A stretch of 56,619 nt of DNA, taken from the NCBI GenBank assembly GCA_964440655.1, contig CAYTTA010000008.1, forward strand, positions 1-56,619, given 5' to 3'. The stretch comes from CAYTTA01 sp964440655 (GTDB lineage Bacteria > Bacteroidota > Rhodothermia > Balneolales > Balneolaceae). The notes beneath the pieces were generated by a model. The model searched no databases, had not been told where the DNA came from, and worked only from the letters and a program-made list of their open reading frames with translations. Below, in pieces: positions 40,331 to 49,658 of the stretch. The position numbers were made by a program, and so were the translations under genes. Within the stretch, counting starts at the first letter, position 1. Each line of letters starts with the position of its first letter.

Positions 40331-42856
40331 TCAGAACGGCGCACCGATGTTAAAGAGAAATTCCCACTCACCGGCTTTCAGGCCGGCGCCCCGGTTGGAA
40401 GCGGGGGTGCCATCCATGCGGTAACCGTAACTCAGATCCACCAGCCCCAGAATGGGCAGATAGAGCCGGGCACCGAATCCGGCAGCCCGCTTGACGTTGA
40501 ACGGATCAAAGGTGTGATGGCTCGCGAACGTATTCCCCGCATCGGAAAAGATATAGGGAATAAGCTGGACCTGTTCGGTCGATACCGCCGGATAGCGCAG
40601 CTCCATCGTATATTTTGTGAAGATCGTACCCCCGATCATGTTCCGGTTCTCATCAAGCGGAGAGATCACCCCTGTGGTTCCACCCGGATATCCTCGCATG
40701 TCGATGTTGTCGTTGATAAAGCTCTGCCGCTGCTGGATCTCGGTGCCTCCAAGGAAGAATCGCTGGAAATTGCTCCGCTCGCCCGCCTTGAAATAGCCCA
40801 TATATCCATAGTCGGTACTACCGGAGAGCGTCAGCTTTCCCGCCAGGGTCACGTGCACCTGATAACCGCTTTTCAGCTTGTAATACTGAGCGAAGCCGGG
40901 CATTGGTGGAGCGACCTCTCCCGAGAGGAAGAACCGCGATCCGCTGGTCGGTGAGATGAGGTTGTCCAGAGAGTTTCGTTCGATAAGGTGGCGGATGCTC
41001 AGGATGCTGGTCTCCCCGTCCTGGAAGATGCCGCTGAATCCGGCCATGTTGTAGAGCTGATACGAGACAGCCGTACTCTGGGAGAAGTAGTCATCGGGCC
41101 ATTTGAGTCTTCTCCCGATGGTGACCGTCGAGGAGAAGAGTTCGTTCCGCTGACGTGCCTCCTGCCCCGGAAAGAGATCATAATTCAGAATATCGTAAGA
41201 CATGCTGAAGCCGAGCGAAGTGGGACGTCCGCGCAGCCAGGGCTCCAGAAAGCTGAAACTGTAGCTCTGATACCCCCGCCCGGTAACCTGTACACCGAGA
41301 GAGAGCCGCTGACCGTCCCCTGACGGAATCGGGGTCCACCCACCCGGTTCAAATGCGCGGCGCAGGGAGAAGTTGTTGAAGTTGACCCGTGCCGCCAGGA
41401 TGATGCCGATGTGACGGCCGCCGAAACCGCCCGAAAACTCAAAGTTGTCGGTACTCTGGGATTCGTCGAGCGTATAGAGAACGTCGACCGTCTTCTCCTC
41501 CGGATCGGGAACCAGGTCGGGGGTGATACCTTCCGGGTTGAAATACCCCATGGTGCTCAGCTCCCGGATTGTACGGATGATGGCGGCGCGACTGTAGGTT
41601 GCCCCGGGGACGGTCCGGATGTTCCGCCTCACCACATCATCGTGGGTTTTGGTGTTTCCGGTGAATGAAACGTCCCGGATGGTTGCGATCTCCCGTTCAA
41701 CAATATCGAAATGGAGATCTACCGTATTCTCTCCTACCACCCGGATTTCGGGCTGTACATCAAAAAAGAGGTAGCCGATGTTGTGATAGAGACTGAAAAT
41801 ATCGTTGTCGTCTCCTTTGCCGTAGAGCCGCTCTTCATATTTCTTCTCGTTGAAGACATCTCCTTCCTGAAAGTCCATCACCTGGGAAAGCTGCTCATCG
41901 GTGTAGATCGTGTTCCCCTCCCAGGTAACCTGACCGACCCGGTACTGAGGTCCTTCCTCGATGGTGAAATCAAAATAGACCCCCTCCTTTCCTCTCCAGT
42001 CATCCACATAGACCGAATCTCGAAGGATGCGCACATCACGGTACCCGTTCTGCCTGTAGAAGTCGAGAAGATTGTTCATCCCCTCCTCAAACTCATCTTC
42101 GGTATAGACATGCCGCTTGAAGATTCTCCACCAGCGATCCTCTTTGATCGTCTTGAATGCCCGTCTGAGCCGGCCGTCACTGAACTGCTCATTTCCGACA
42201 AACCGGATCCGCCGGACCTTGGTCCGTTCACCGGGATCGATGCGGATTGTCAGCGTCACCCGGTTGTTCAGCTCATCGGTCAGTTCCTCATCAATCTCCA
42301 CATGGGTGCCCCAGTACCCTTTTTCCCGGTAGTAACGGCGGATGGTGCTTATCGCCTGGGCACGGACCGAGCGGGTCACGGCAAAACCGGAGAGAAGATT
42401 GAGCTGTTTGCGGAGCTCATTGCGATGTGACCGCTTGATCCCCGTCATCTCATAGCGATCCAGACGGGGCTCCTCCTGAATGTGGATGATGATGCGAACG
42501 TTCTGGCTGTCGATCGGTTCATGGCAGATCTGCACGTGCGAGAAGAGCCCTGTCTGATAGATCCGGCGGATCGCTTCCGGTATCTCCTCTCCGGGAATGG
42601 TGAGACGGCTCCCCACGGAGAGGCCGCTCGTACTGATCAGATAGCTCTCCCTGGCCGTCTCGATGCCGCGGACCACAACTTCCTGGACCTGCATCTGACG
42701 GGGTCGGAGCAGGGTGGGATCCTGCAGCTGCAGCTCACACTCCCCTGTCTGACCTGCAGCAGACTCTGAAACCAGTAAAAGGCAGATCAGCAAACCGGCG
42801 AGACAGATGACGGATCGTGCAACCGCTCCGGGCACCTGGAATTTCTGATTTCGCAA
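40331..42856 (-). CDS. bamA: Outer membrane assembly factor BamA
   Basis: The 841-residue Omp85 protein has a signal peptide (about 1-35), five POTRA domains (about 50-430; for example EVVVRGIETARESYL and VRRIRFVGNEQFSD) and a 16-strand beta barrel. The loop-6 motif is present as MRGYPGG, and the chain ends in phenylalanine as outer-membrane barrels do. It inserts outer-membrane proteins. The start is TTG at 42856, with AAGGG just upstream. It is followed by the three Skp-like genes and preceded by uppS (7-bp gap). Confidence 0.95.
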   Translation of the reverse strand: MRNQKFQVPGAVARSVICLAGLLICLLLVSESAAGQTGECELQLQDPTLLRPRQMQVQEVVVRGIETARESYLISTSGLSVGSRLTIPGEEIPEAIRRIYQTGLFSHVQICHEPIDSQNVRIIIHIQEEPRLDRYEMTGIKRSHRNELRKQLNLLSGFAVTRSVRAQAISTIRRYYREKGYWGTHVEIDEELTDELNNRVTLTIRIDPGERTKVRRIRFVGNEQFSDGRLRRAFKTIKEDRWWRIFKRHVYTEDEFEEGMNNLLDFYRQNGYRDVRILRDSVYVDDWRGKEGVYFDFTIEEGPQYRVGQVTWEGNTIYTDEQLSQVMDFQEGDVFNEKKYEERLYGKGDDNDIFSLYHNIGYLFFDVQPEIRVVGENTVDLHFDIVEREIATIRDVSFTGNTKTHDDVVRRNIRTVPGATYSRAAIIRTIRELSTMGYFNPEGITPDLVPDPEEKTVDVLYTLDESQSTDNFEFSGGFGGRHIGIILAARVNFNNFSLRRAFEPGGWTPIPSGDGQRLSLGVQVTGRGYQSYSFSFLEPWLRGRPTSLGFSMSYDILNYDLFPGQEARQRNELFSSTVTIGRRLKWPDDYFSQSTAVSYQLYNMAGFSGIFQDGETSILSIRHLIERNSLDNLISPTSGSRFFLSGEVAPPMPGFAQYYKLKSGYQVHVTLAGKLTLSGSTDYGYMGYFKAGERSNFQRFFLGGTEIQQRQSFINDNIDMRGYPGGTTGVISPLDENRNMIGGTIFTKYTMELRYPAVSTEQVQLIPYIFSDAGNTFASHHTFDPFNVKRAAGFGARLYLPILGLVDLSYGYRMDGTPASNRGAGLKAGEWEFLFNIGAPF

Positions 42857-42863
42857 AGCCCTT

Positions 42864-43691
42864 CTATGAAATGATCTGTTTCATGACGTTGTCCGGCACC
42901 CCGTCGGACTGGCCGTTTCCGATTTTCCCATACCTGCGTTCACGCATCTGATACGATTTTATTGCCTGGTAGAGCTCCTCCCTCCGGAAGTCCGGCCAGA
43001 AGGTGTCTGTGATGAAGATCTCGGAGTAGGCCAGCTGCCAGAGCAGGAAGTTGCTCAGGCGGAGCTCCCCGCTGGTGCGGATGATCAGGTCGGGATCGGG
43101 CATGCCGGCTGTGGCCAGATGGGAAGAGACAACCCCGTCATCCACCTCTTCCGGTGAGATCTCACCCTTCCGGACCCTCCCGGCGATTTTACGCACCGAT
43201 TCGGTGATATCCCACCTCCCGGAGTAACTCAGGGCGAGGCAGAGATTCATGCGGTCATTGTTCCGCGTAAGCCGCACTGCCTCGTTCAGCAGCTGGCGGC
43301 AGACGCGGGGAAAACGCTCGATCTGGCCGATGACGGTGAGCCGGATGTTGTTCTTGTGCAGATTTTCAACCTCGCTGCGCAGTGTGCTGACAAGCAGCTG
43401 GATCAGAGCATTGATCTCGGTGGCGGGACGTCCCCAGTTTTCCGTGGAGAATGCGAAGAGCGTCAGATGGGGGATACCGATCTGTGCGCACGCCTCCGTA
43501 ATGTCCCGGACGGAATCCACACCCGCCTTGTGACCAAGCACGCGCACATTCCCTTTGGTGCGTGCCCACCGGCCATTGCCATCCATGATGATGGCAATGT
43601 GGTCGGGGAGCGGCCCGGTGCGGGCGATCTCCCGCTGCCGTTCTCTGTCCGCTTCCGACTGGGTCTTGTTTGTCAGTGAGTAGGTTTTCAA
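42864..43691 (-). CDS. uppS: Undecaprenyl diphosphate synthase
   Basis: The 275-residue cis-prenyltransferase makes the C55 carrier used by MraY. IIMDGNGRWA with the catalytic Asp is near residues 34-43; FAFSTENWGRP and LSYSGRWDI are further signatures, and DLIIRTSGELRLSNFLLWQ is the C-terminal block. The N-terminus is about 20 residues longer than average. The start is TTG at 43691. The uppS-bamA-ompH order is widespread in Bacteroidota. Confidence 0.95.
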   Translation of the reverse strand: MKTYSLTNKTQSEADRERQREIARTGPLPDHIAIIMDGNGRWARTKGNVRVLGHKAGVDSVRDITEACAQIGIPHLTLFAFSTENWGRPATEINALIQLLVSTLRSEVENLHKNNIRLTVIGQIERFPRVCRQLLNEAVRLTRNNDRMNLCLALSYSGRWDITESVRKIAGRVRKGEISPEEVDDGVVSSHLATAGMPDPDLIIRTSGELRLSNFLLWQLAYSEIFITDTFWPDFRREELYQAIKSYQMRERRYGKIGNGQSDGVPDNVMKQIIS

Positions 43692-43816
43692 TCCGGTCCT
43701 GAACTTTGGGGTTCTAAATCGGTAAAAGGTAGATTTTTGAGGCTCCTATATCAAGTCGGAAAGATTTCGGGAAAAAGAGATCTGATCGGTGAGAGCTCCC
43801 GAAACTCGGGAACCCC

Positions 43817-44311
43817 TCACCCTTTTTTCGCTTTTCCATCCCTCTGCAGGAGGCTCTGCTCCAGGGCGAGCATGTCGCATACCGCCAGGGCGGCCTCGGC
43901 CCCCTTGTTCCCCATGCTTCTGCCCGCTCTTTCCAGTGCCTGTTCCACCGTATCTGTCGTCAGCACACCGAACGCCACCGGCTTTCCGTAGGTGAGGTTC
44001 AGTTCAAGAATTCCCCGGTTGACCGCATCGCTTACGTAATCGAAATGAGGGGTCTCTCCCCGGATGACCGCTCCGATGGCGATGACAGCGTCGGGAGAGT
44101 GGTGATCCAGAAGCCATTTGCAACTCAGAGGGAGTTCATAGGAGCCGGGACACCGGACCAGGGTGATCCCTTCTTCAGGAATCCCCTTCTCACGAAGGGA
44201 GTCGAGTGCTCCCTCCACCATCTCGTCGGTGATCATGGAGTTCCATCGGGCGGCGGCAATGCCGATCCTCACCCGGCTCCAGTCAGGTTCCACTTCAGGA
44301 CGTTTTGTCAT
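43817..44311 (-). CDS. ribH: 6,7-dimethyl-8-ribityllumazine synthase
   Basis: The 164-residue riboflavin pathway enzyme condenses 5-amino-6-ribitylaminouracil with dihydroxybutanone phosphate. RIGIAAARWN (substrate-binding strand), PGSYELPL and AIGAVIRGETPHFDYV with the catalytic His are visible. The frame is open far upstream, but the ATG at 44311 overlaps the stop of the PHP gene (ATGA) and matches the usual start. Confidence 0.95.
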   Translation of the reverse strand: MTKRPEVEPDWSRVRIGIAAARWNSMITDEMVEGALDSLREKGIPEEGITLVRCPGSYELPLSCKWLLDHHSPDAVIAIGAVIRGETPHFDYVSDAVNRGILELNLTYGKPVAFGVLTTDTVEQALERAGRSMGNKGAEAALAVCDMLALEQSLLQRDGKAKKG

Positions 44312-45210
44312 GATCCGGTATTTTTGTTCATCCGTTTGCGATTTCGGGCAATCCGTTCCAGACTCCCGACATGGCGGCTGCCGAGCGTCACGATCCCGAA
44401 CCAGGGGTCGTACGCCTTCCCGGTACCGTGAAAGTCGCTGCCACCGGTCACCAGGAGGTGCCTGCTCTCGGCAAGGCGTGAAAGCTTTCTCTGCTGCTCG
44501 AAATTGTGGGAGGGATGGATGCACTCCAGTCCGTCGATTCCGGCCTCAAGCATCGATTCGATCTCTTCGGTCGTGTAGAGTGGTCCCGGATGGGCCAGAG
44601 CGGTCACTCCTCCTGCAGTGCGGACCACCTTCACCGCCTCATCCAGATCCCCGTACATGGAGTCGATCTTCCGGATCAGGGAGCTGCCCAGATATCGCAT
44701 GAACGCTTCTGAAACGGAGGCGACCATCTTTTTCCTAACCATGATCCGGGCAAGATGGGGGCGGCCCGGATTTCTCCCCCTCGACTCGGCCCGCACCTCA
44801 TCCATTGTCAGGTCGAATCCGTCTCTTCTCAACAGAGAGAGCATCTGTTCCATTCGGCTCACACGCGCCTTCCGCTGCTGCTTCAGGAACCGGACCAGCC
44901 CCTCATCGGCGGGATCAAAGTCATAGGCAAGCAGATGAATCTCCCGCCCGGCGAATGTAACGGTGATCTCCACTCCGGGGATGAGCCGGATGGAGTAGTC
45001 ATCGGCATGCTGCACCGCCTCGAGATACCCGTCAATCGTGTCGTGGTCCGTCAGGGAGATGGTATCGAGATGGTTTTTTTTCGCCAGCTCCAGAATCTCC
45101 ATCGGACTGCAGGCCCCGTCCGAGGCCGTTGTATGAATATGAAGATCTGCCTTTCCCACCTCACTTTCTCCGGTGCAGATCAGAGCGGAAAGGCAGCCGG
45201 GCTGCCGCAT
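44308..45210 (-). CDS. PHP domain metal-dependent phosphoesterase
   Basis: The 300-residue PHP-family protein has the metal ligands KADLHIHTTASDG, SLTDHDTIDGYLEA, IPGVEITV and the later TALAHPG and GSDFHGTGK. It is close to the TrpH/RNase AM (YciV) type, which acts on nucleic acid ends or nucleotide monophosphates; the substrate here is not known. The start may be ATG at 45210 (GGAG upstream) or the later GTG at 45159, nearer the conserved domain. Its stop overlaps ribH. Confidence 0.82.
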   Translation of the reverse strand: MRQPGCLSALICTGESEVGKADLHIHTTASDGACSPMEILELAKKNHLDTISLTDHDTIDGYLEAVQHADDYSIRLIPGVEITVTFAGREIHLLAYDFDPADEGLVRFLKQQRKARVSRMEQMLSLLRRDGFDLTMDEVRAESRGRNPGRPHLARIMVRKKMVASVSEAFMRYLGSSLIRKIDSMYGDLDEAVKVVRTAGGVTALAHPGPLYTTEEIESMLEAGIDGLECIHPSHNFEQQRKLSRLAESRHLLVTGGSDFHGTGKAYDPWFGIVTLGSRHVGSLERIARNRKRMNKNTGS

Positions 45211-45267
45211 CACACTCCATTACGACTTCAAAATAGGGAAAGTTTCACTCCCCTGTCGCAATAGCGG

Positions 45268-47295
45268 CTATTTCCGGATAACCAGCTCCTGGCCCACGTA
45301 GATGCGCGTCCCGCGCAGATTGTTCAGTCGCTGCAGTTCGGCTACCGAAACTCCGTTGCGGCGGGCGATGTGTGTAAGGGTGTCGTTGCGTCTCACGACA
45401 TAGGTGACCGTCCCGCTCCCGGAGGATGAGGATTCCGAAGAGGAGACCGAAGCGAAGCGGGCATAGACATTCTCTCCCTGCCTCTGGGCCCGTCTCAGCT
45501 CCTGCTTCTGTTCAAAGCTCAGCTCATCCAGTTTCCGGTAGTAGTCCGCCCGTTCGGAAGGGACATAGATCGTCAGAGCCTGGCCTCCCCGGATCAGGTT
45601 GCTGATTCCGTTCCAGGAGCGGATCTGATCGGAGCGGACATTGAACCATTCGGCAATATGCCCGACGGTATCCCCGGACTTCACACGGTAGGTGACGCCG
45701 GTTGTGTTGGCAGGCTGCGGCGCCCGGGCAGGTGCCGACCGTGATGAGGTGGAGGTGACGGAGTTGGAGGGGCGGTCTGCCGCGATCCGCTCCATCGATC
45801 CCCCGGCGACCGGCACAATAATGGTCTGTCCGGGATGGATGGTTGTACTCAAATTCTCATTGGTTCCGAAGAGAGCGGCCACGGTGGTACCGTAGCGCCG
45901 GGCGATATGGCCAAGTGTCTCTCCTCTGCGGACCGTATGCATCACCACCTCCTGGGTGAACTCTTCGACCGGAATCTGTTCGTAAGCTGCAAGAAACTGC
46001 TCCCGGCTGTTGACCGGAATCTTGAGGGGATAGGAATCACCGGGCGGTGTGGCCCAGCGTAAAAGTTCCGGATTGTACTCCCGCAATTCGGCCGTGGTGA
46101 TACCGGCCGCCTCGGCAAGTCTGTCCAGTGGCATCAACCCTTTCACCTGAACCACCTCATACTCCCAGGGCTCGGCACCGTAACTCTTCTGGAAACCGAA
46201 CTCCTCGGGATTCATCGCAATCATGGTTGCGGCGATGAAACCCGGTACATATCCTCTGGTCTCCCGGGGGAGATAGGGATAGGCCGCCCAGTAATCCCGG
46301 ACACCTCCCGCCCGGTCGATGGCCCTCCGCAGACCCCTGGGACTGATATTGTAGTTGGCAAGTGCCAGATGCCAGTCCCCCCAGATATTGTGCAGGTCCC
46401 TCAGGTGGCGGGCTGCTGCGCGGGTCGCCTTGACCGGGTCACGACGTTCGTCGATCCACCAGTTCACCTCCAGGCCATAGACCGCGCCGGTGGCTCGGAT
46501 AAACTGCCACATGCCGACGGCGGAAGCCCAGCTGCGGGCGGTGGGAACCAGACCGCTCTCGATCATCGCCAGATGAACAAGCTCCTCCGGGACTCCCTCC
46601 TCGGCAAATATTTTCCTCATCATCGGGAAATAGCGCTCTGAGCGCTCAAGCCAGCGCTCCATCACTTCCGGTCTGCGGAGGGTGTAGTAGACCAGATGAC
46701 GGTGGACATGCTGGTTCTGCACCAGAGGAACGTCGGTCCGGGCAAAGGTGAGGTTTCCGGGAAGTTCAAACCTCTCCTCGAGCCAGTCGTCCTCTTCCGA
46801 AAAGATCTCCTCCATGATGGCGAAGACCTCTCCCTCCACCGCCTCCGTTCCCTCCGTGATTCCATAAAAGTCCCTGTATTCGGTCACCACGGAGCGGTAG
46901 AGCTCTGTGAAGCGGGGCCCCTGCCGGATGTCGGGATAATCCTCCATCAGGGACTGAAGCCCGTCGATCGCCTCCAGGATCAGACGCTCCGCCTCCACCA
47001 GATCATCGGCGGCTAGAGCCAGCAGCGCGGAGGCATGGGTCCGGTAGACCCGGGATATCCGGTCCAGGATCTCGTTTCCGGGAAAAGAGACCGGATCGGA
47101 GGGTTCAAGCGGGGGGATCCCCAACGGCTCTCTTCCCTCCTCGATCAGGCTGAGAGGGTTGATATAGGGAAGAAGTTTTTTCTGGATCCGGATCTCTTCC
47201 AGCGGCTGGGTTCGGGTCTCCGCATTCTGGGCAAACGCAGCCGCCGGGAGAAAGGTGATCAACAGCAGGGCAGGTAACACTCGTTGCATTAGCAT
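45268..47295 (-). CDS. mltD: Lytic murein transglycosylase with three LysM domains (MltD-like)
   Basis: The 675-residue exported protein has a signal peptide ending AAAFAQ and an N-terminal helical region. An SLT domain follows at about 215-345 with catalytic Glu in AMIESGLVPTARS (about residue 246), and then three LysM modules: HTVRRGETLGHIARRYG, YRVKSGDTVGHIAEWFN and YVVRRNDTLTHIARRNG. LysM binds GlcNAc in murein; the SLT domain cleaves glycan strands. The linkers between LysM modules are Ser/Pro rich. The start at 47295 is chosen for the signal peptide; ATG at 47289 is possible. Confidence 0.9.
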   Translation of the reverse strand: MLMQRVLPALLLITFLPAAAFAQNAETRTQPLEEIRIQKKLLPYINPLSLIEEGREPLGIPPLEPSDPVSFPGNEILDRISRVYRTHASALLALAADDLVEAERLILEAIDGLQSLMEDYPDIRQGPRFTELYRSVVTEYRDFYGITEGTEAVEGEVFAIMEEIFSEEDDWLEERFELPGNLTFARTDVPLVQNQHVHRHLVYYTLRRPEVMERWLERSERYFPMMRKIFAEEGVPEELVHLAMIESGLVPTARSWASAVGMWQFIRATGAVYGLEVNWWIDERRDPVKATRAAARHLRDLHNIWGDWHLALANYNISPRGLRRAIDRAGGVRDYWAAYPYLPRETRGYVPGFIAATMIAMNPEEFGFQKSYGAEPWEYEVVQVKGLMPLDRLAEAAGITTAELREYNPELLRWATPPGDSYPLKIPVNSREQFLAAYEQIPVEEFTQEVVMHTVRRGETLGHIARRYGTTVAALFGTNENLSTTIHPGQTIIVPVAGGSMERIAADRPSNSVTSTSSRSAPARAPQPANTTGVTYRVKSGDTVGHIAEWFNVRSDQIRSWNGISNLIRGGQALTIYVPSERADYYRKLDELSFEQKQELRRAQRQGENVYARFASVSSSESSSSGSGTVTYVVRRNDTLTHIARRNGVSVAELQRLNNLRGTRIYVGQELVIRK

Positions 47296-47424
47296 GTCGT
47301 CGTACAGGCATGTCACATTTAATGTGTCGCCCAAATTACTAATACAAATTGTCTTATGGAAAGAGGAAGGAAGAGGAAGTTTGTAAAAAGAGAAGAGGGG
47401 GTGCAGACCCGGTTCAGGCAGGCC

Positions 47425-49119
47425 TCATCGGTAGAAAGGAGCACGCTGAACCAGGGGCATCCGGCGGCCGTAGCCCACGGATTTAGGGGAGATCCGCAGA
47501 ATGGGGGGAGCCTGGAAACGCTTGAATTCGCTCCGTCCGACAAGCCTCACCACCCGCCGCACCGTCTCCTCCGGAAATCCCTCGCCGACAATCTCTTCCG
47601 GCGTGAGCTGGCGTTCGATATGGAGCCGGAGAATCGCATCGAGAAGATCATATTCAGGCAGCGAATCACTGTCTTTCTGGTCCGGCCGCAGCTCTGCCGA
47701 CGGCGGCTTTACGAGGATCCGCTCCGGGATCACCTCTCGCTGCCAATAGTCCCGGTTAAGCCAGTGGCAGAGCTGGTAGACCTCCGTTTTCCAGAGATCC
47801 CCGATCGGATTGAGGCCCCCGTTCATATCTCCGTAGAGAGTGGCATAGCCGACCGAAAGCTCCGATTTGTTCCCCGTGGTGAGCAGAAGACCGCCGAACT
47901 TGTTTGCCCATGCCATCAGTAGATCCCCACGGATCCTGCTCTGCAGGTTCTCTTCGGTTTCATCGAACGGGCGTCCGGAGAACCAGGGTTCAAGAACGGT
48001 GAGAAAAAGTTCGTAGAGCTCGCGGATCGGGATCTCAAGCAGCCGGACACCAAGATTAGCTGCCAGCTTGCGGGCATCCTCCATCGACTCCTCCGGGGTA
48101 TACCCGGATGGAAGGGCAAGCGCCGTCACCTTCCCGCTTCCTGCTGCTTCGCAGGCCAGGGCAAGTACGAGCGCCGAGTCGAGACCCCCGCTCACCCCCA
48201 CCACCAGACGTTGCGGGAGGCCCGACTTCCCGAGGTAATCCACAATGCCGCTCTTCAACGCTTTCCAGACTCTTTCTTCTTCTCCGGGCGCACCTTCTCC
48301 TCCTGGCGCATCTGCGTCTCCTGGAGAGTTTTCTGCAACCAGAGAACCGCTGCCGGGATCCCACTGAAGATCGAGCCGGTCGTGCTCGAAGATCCGGCAT
48401 GAAGCGACCAGTCGGCCCGAGGCATCGAACGCCATGGAATCTCCGTCGAAGAGAAGTCCGCTCTGGGCGCCGGTCTGATTGCAGTAGAGAACGGGGATGC
48501 CGAGCCTCGTGGCATGCCCCCGCAGCATCCGGGTCCGGTTCTCATGCTTGGTCCGGGTGAAGGGGGAAGCGGAGAGATTGATCAGGATCCCGGCCCCTTC
48601 CCGCTTCAGTTCCGCAGCAGGATTGCGCTCATAATGGTGGTACTGGATCTCGTTCTCATTGTACCAGATATCCTCACAGATGGTGACTCCCAGCTTCACA
48701 TCCCCCAGTGAGAGGGGAAGCGAGTCCCGACCAGGTTCAAAATAACGGAGATCGTCAAAGACATCATAGGTAGGCAGAAGAATCTTCTCATGGTAAGCGG
48801 TGACCCGCCCTTCATGACAGAGCAGGGCGGAGTTGAACATCTTCCGCCCCTTTCCGGATCGGTTGGGCGTCAGGGTGCCGAAGAGAAGTGCGGTCCGGCC
48901 GGTCCGTGCGGCGATCTCCTCATTGATCCGGTAGCACGCTTCCCGGAACGCCCCGTACTCCAGCAGATCCTCGGCCGGATAGCCTGTAAGGACCATTTCG
49001 GGGAGAACCAGCAGATCGACCCGGTCCGCTACCGCATCCTTCAGAGCTTTCAGGATGAGCGACCGGTTGCCCTCCAGATCTCCGATCACCGGGTTAAGCT
49101 GTTCAAGTCGGATTTTCAT
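47425..49119 (-). CDS. nadE: Glutamine-dependent NAD+ synthetase
   Basis: The 564-residue two-domain enzyme makes NAD from nicotinate adenine dinucleotide. An N-terminal nitrilase-type glutaminase has Glu41, Lys112 and Cys148 (GVTICEDIWY). The C-terminal ATP-dependent synthetase has the PP-loop SGGLDS at 310-315. The domains are joined by a Gly/Asp/Glu-rich linker (about 266-283). The frame is open upstream to 49305, but the ATG at 49119 gives the conserved MKIRLEQLNPVIGD start. It is 37 bp after the NUDIX gene. Confidence 0.95.
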   Translation of the reverse strand: MKIRLEQLNPVIGDLEGNRSLILKALKDAVADRVDLLVLPEMVLTGYPAEDLLEYGAFREACYRINEEIAARTGRTALLFGTLTPNRSGKGRKMFNSALLCHEGRVTAYHEKILLPTYDVFDDLRYFEPGRDSLPLSLGDVKLGVTICEDIWYNENEIQYHHYERNPAAELKREGAGILINLSASPFTRTKHENRTRMLRGHATRLGIPVLYCNQTGAQSGLLFDGDSMAFDASGRLVASCRIFEHDRLDLQWDPGSGSLVAENSPGDADAPGGEGAPGEEERVWKALKSGIVDYLGKSGLPQRLVVGVSGGLDSALVLALACEAAGSGKVTALALPSGYTPEESMEDARKLAANLGVRLLEIPIRELYELFLTVLEPWFSGRPFDETEENLQSRIRGDLLMAWANKFGGLLLTTGNKSELSVGYATLYGDMNGGLNPIGDLWKTEVYQLCHWLNRDYWQREVIPERILVKPPSAELRPDQKDSDSLPEYDLLDAILRLHIERQLTPEEIVGEGFPEETVRRVVRLVGRSEFKRFQAPPILRISPKSVGYGRRMPLVQRAPFYR

Positions 49120-49156
49120 CTTCTGCTGCCCCAAGGGTGAGGATTCAGGGAGGGTT

Positions 49157-49624
49157 TCAGAAATTTTCAGCATAACTGCCGGCGAATACCGTTTCGCCGG
49201 CCGGATCGAGAAGTTCGGGATGGTTCCGGAGAATGGCGGGATAGAGTTCCAGACCGGCCAGCTCCCCGATGGGAAAATAGGCCAGATCAAGCAGGATCTG
49301 CTCATCCGGGCCGCGTTCAGGATCCTCCCCCAGATGCGGCTCGCCCCCGATCAGCCGGCAGACATGATAGAACTCGATCGTATGGTAGGGTGGTTCGATG
49401 AACTCATGAACCAGCGAGAGCCGCAGAGGTTCGACAGACAGCCCGGTCTCCTCCCTCACTTCTCTTTTCATCCCCTCCACGATCGGTTCCCCCGGCTCCA
49501 CCTCCCCGCCGGGTGGCATCCAGATCGGCATCGGACGGACTGGAGAACGGAGCTGGACCAGCAGCAGTGAATGATCCTTCCGGATCAGTGCACAGCTCCG
49601 GACCCGTACCTTTTTTCTCATCAT
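49157..49624 (-). CDS. NUDIX hydrolase
   Basis: The 155-residue product has a complete Nudix box from Gly40 to Leu62: G-x5-E-x7-REVREETGL. The N-terminal strand carries VRVRSCALIRKDHSLLLVQ. Substrates of such small NUDIX enzymes are nucleoside diphosphates linked to other groups. Its place between pyrG and nadE makes a nucleotide or NAD-related substrate reasonable but unproven. Start ATG-ATG at 49624/49621; the frame is open upstream into the end of pyrG. Confidence 0.85.
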   Translation of the reverse strand: MMRKKVRVRSCALIRKDHSLLLVQLRSPVRPMPIWMPPGGEVEPGEPIVEGMKREVREETGLSVEPLRLSLVHEFIEPPYHTIEFYHVCRLIGGEPHLGEDPERGPDEQILLDLAYFPIGELAGLELYPAILRNHPELLDPAGETVFAGSYAENF

Positions 49625-49658
49625 CCGTCTCAAGACGCCCTGTCTCCGGACCGCCTTC

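Noticed and set aside
43692..43816. Riboflavin-type riboswitch near ribH
   Set aside because: The spacer is downstream of ribH on its own strand and shows no conserved FMN-element features; ribH is preceded directly by a coding gene.
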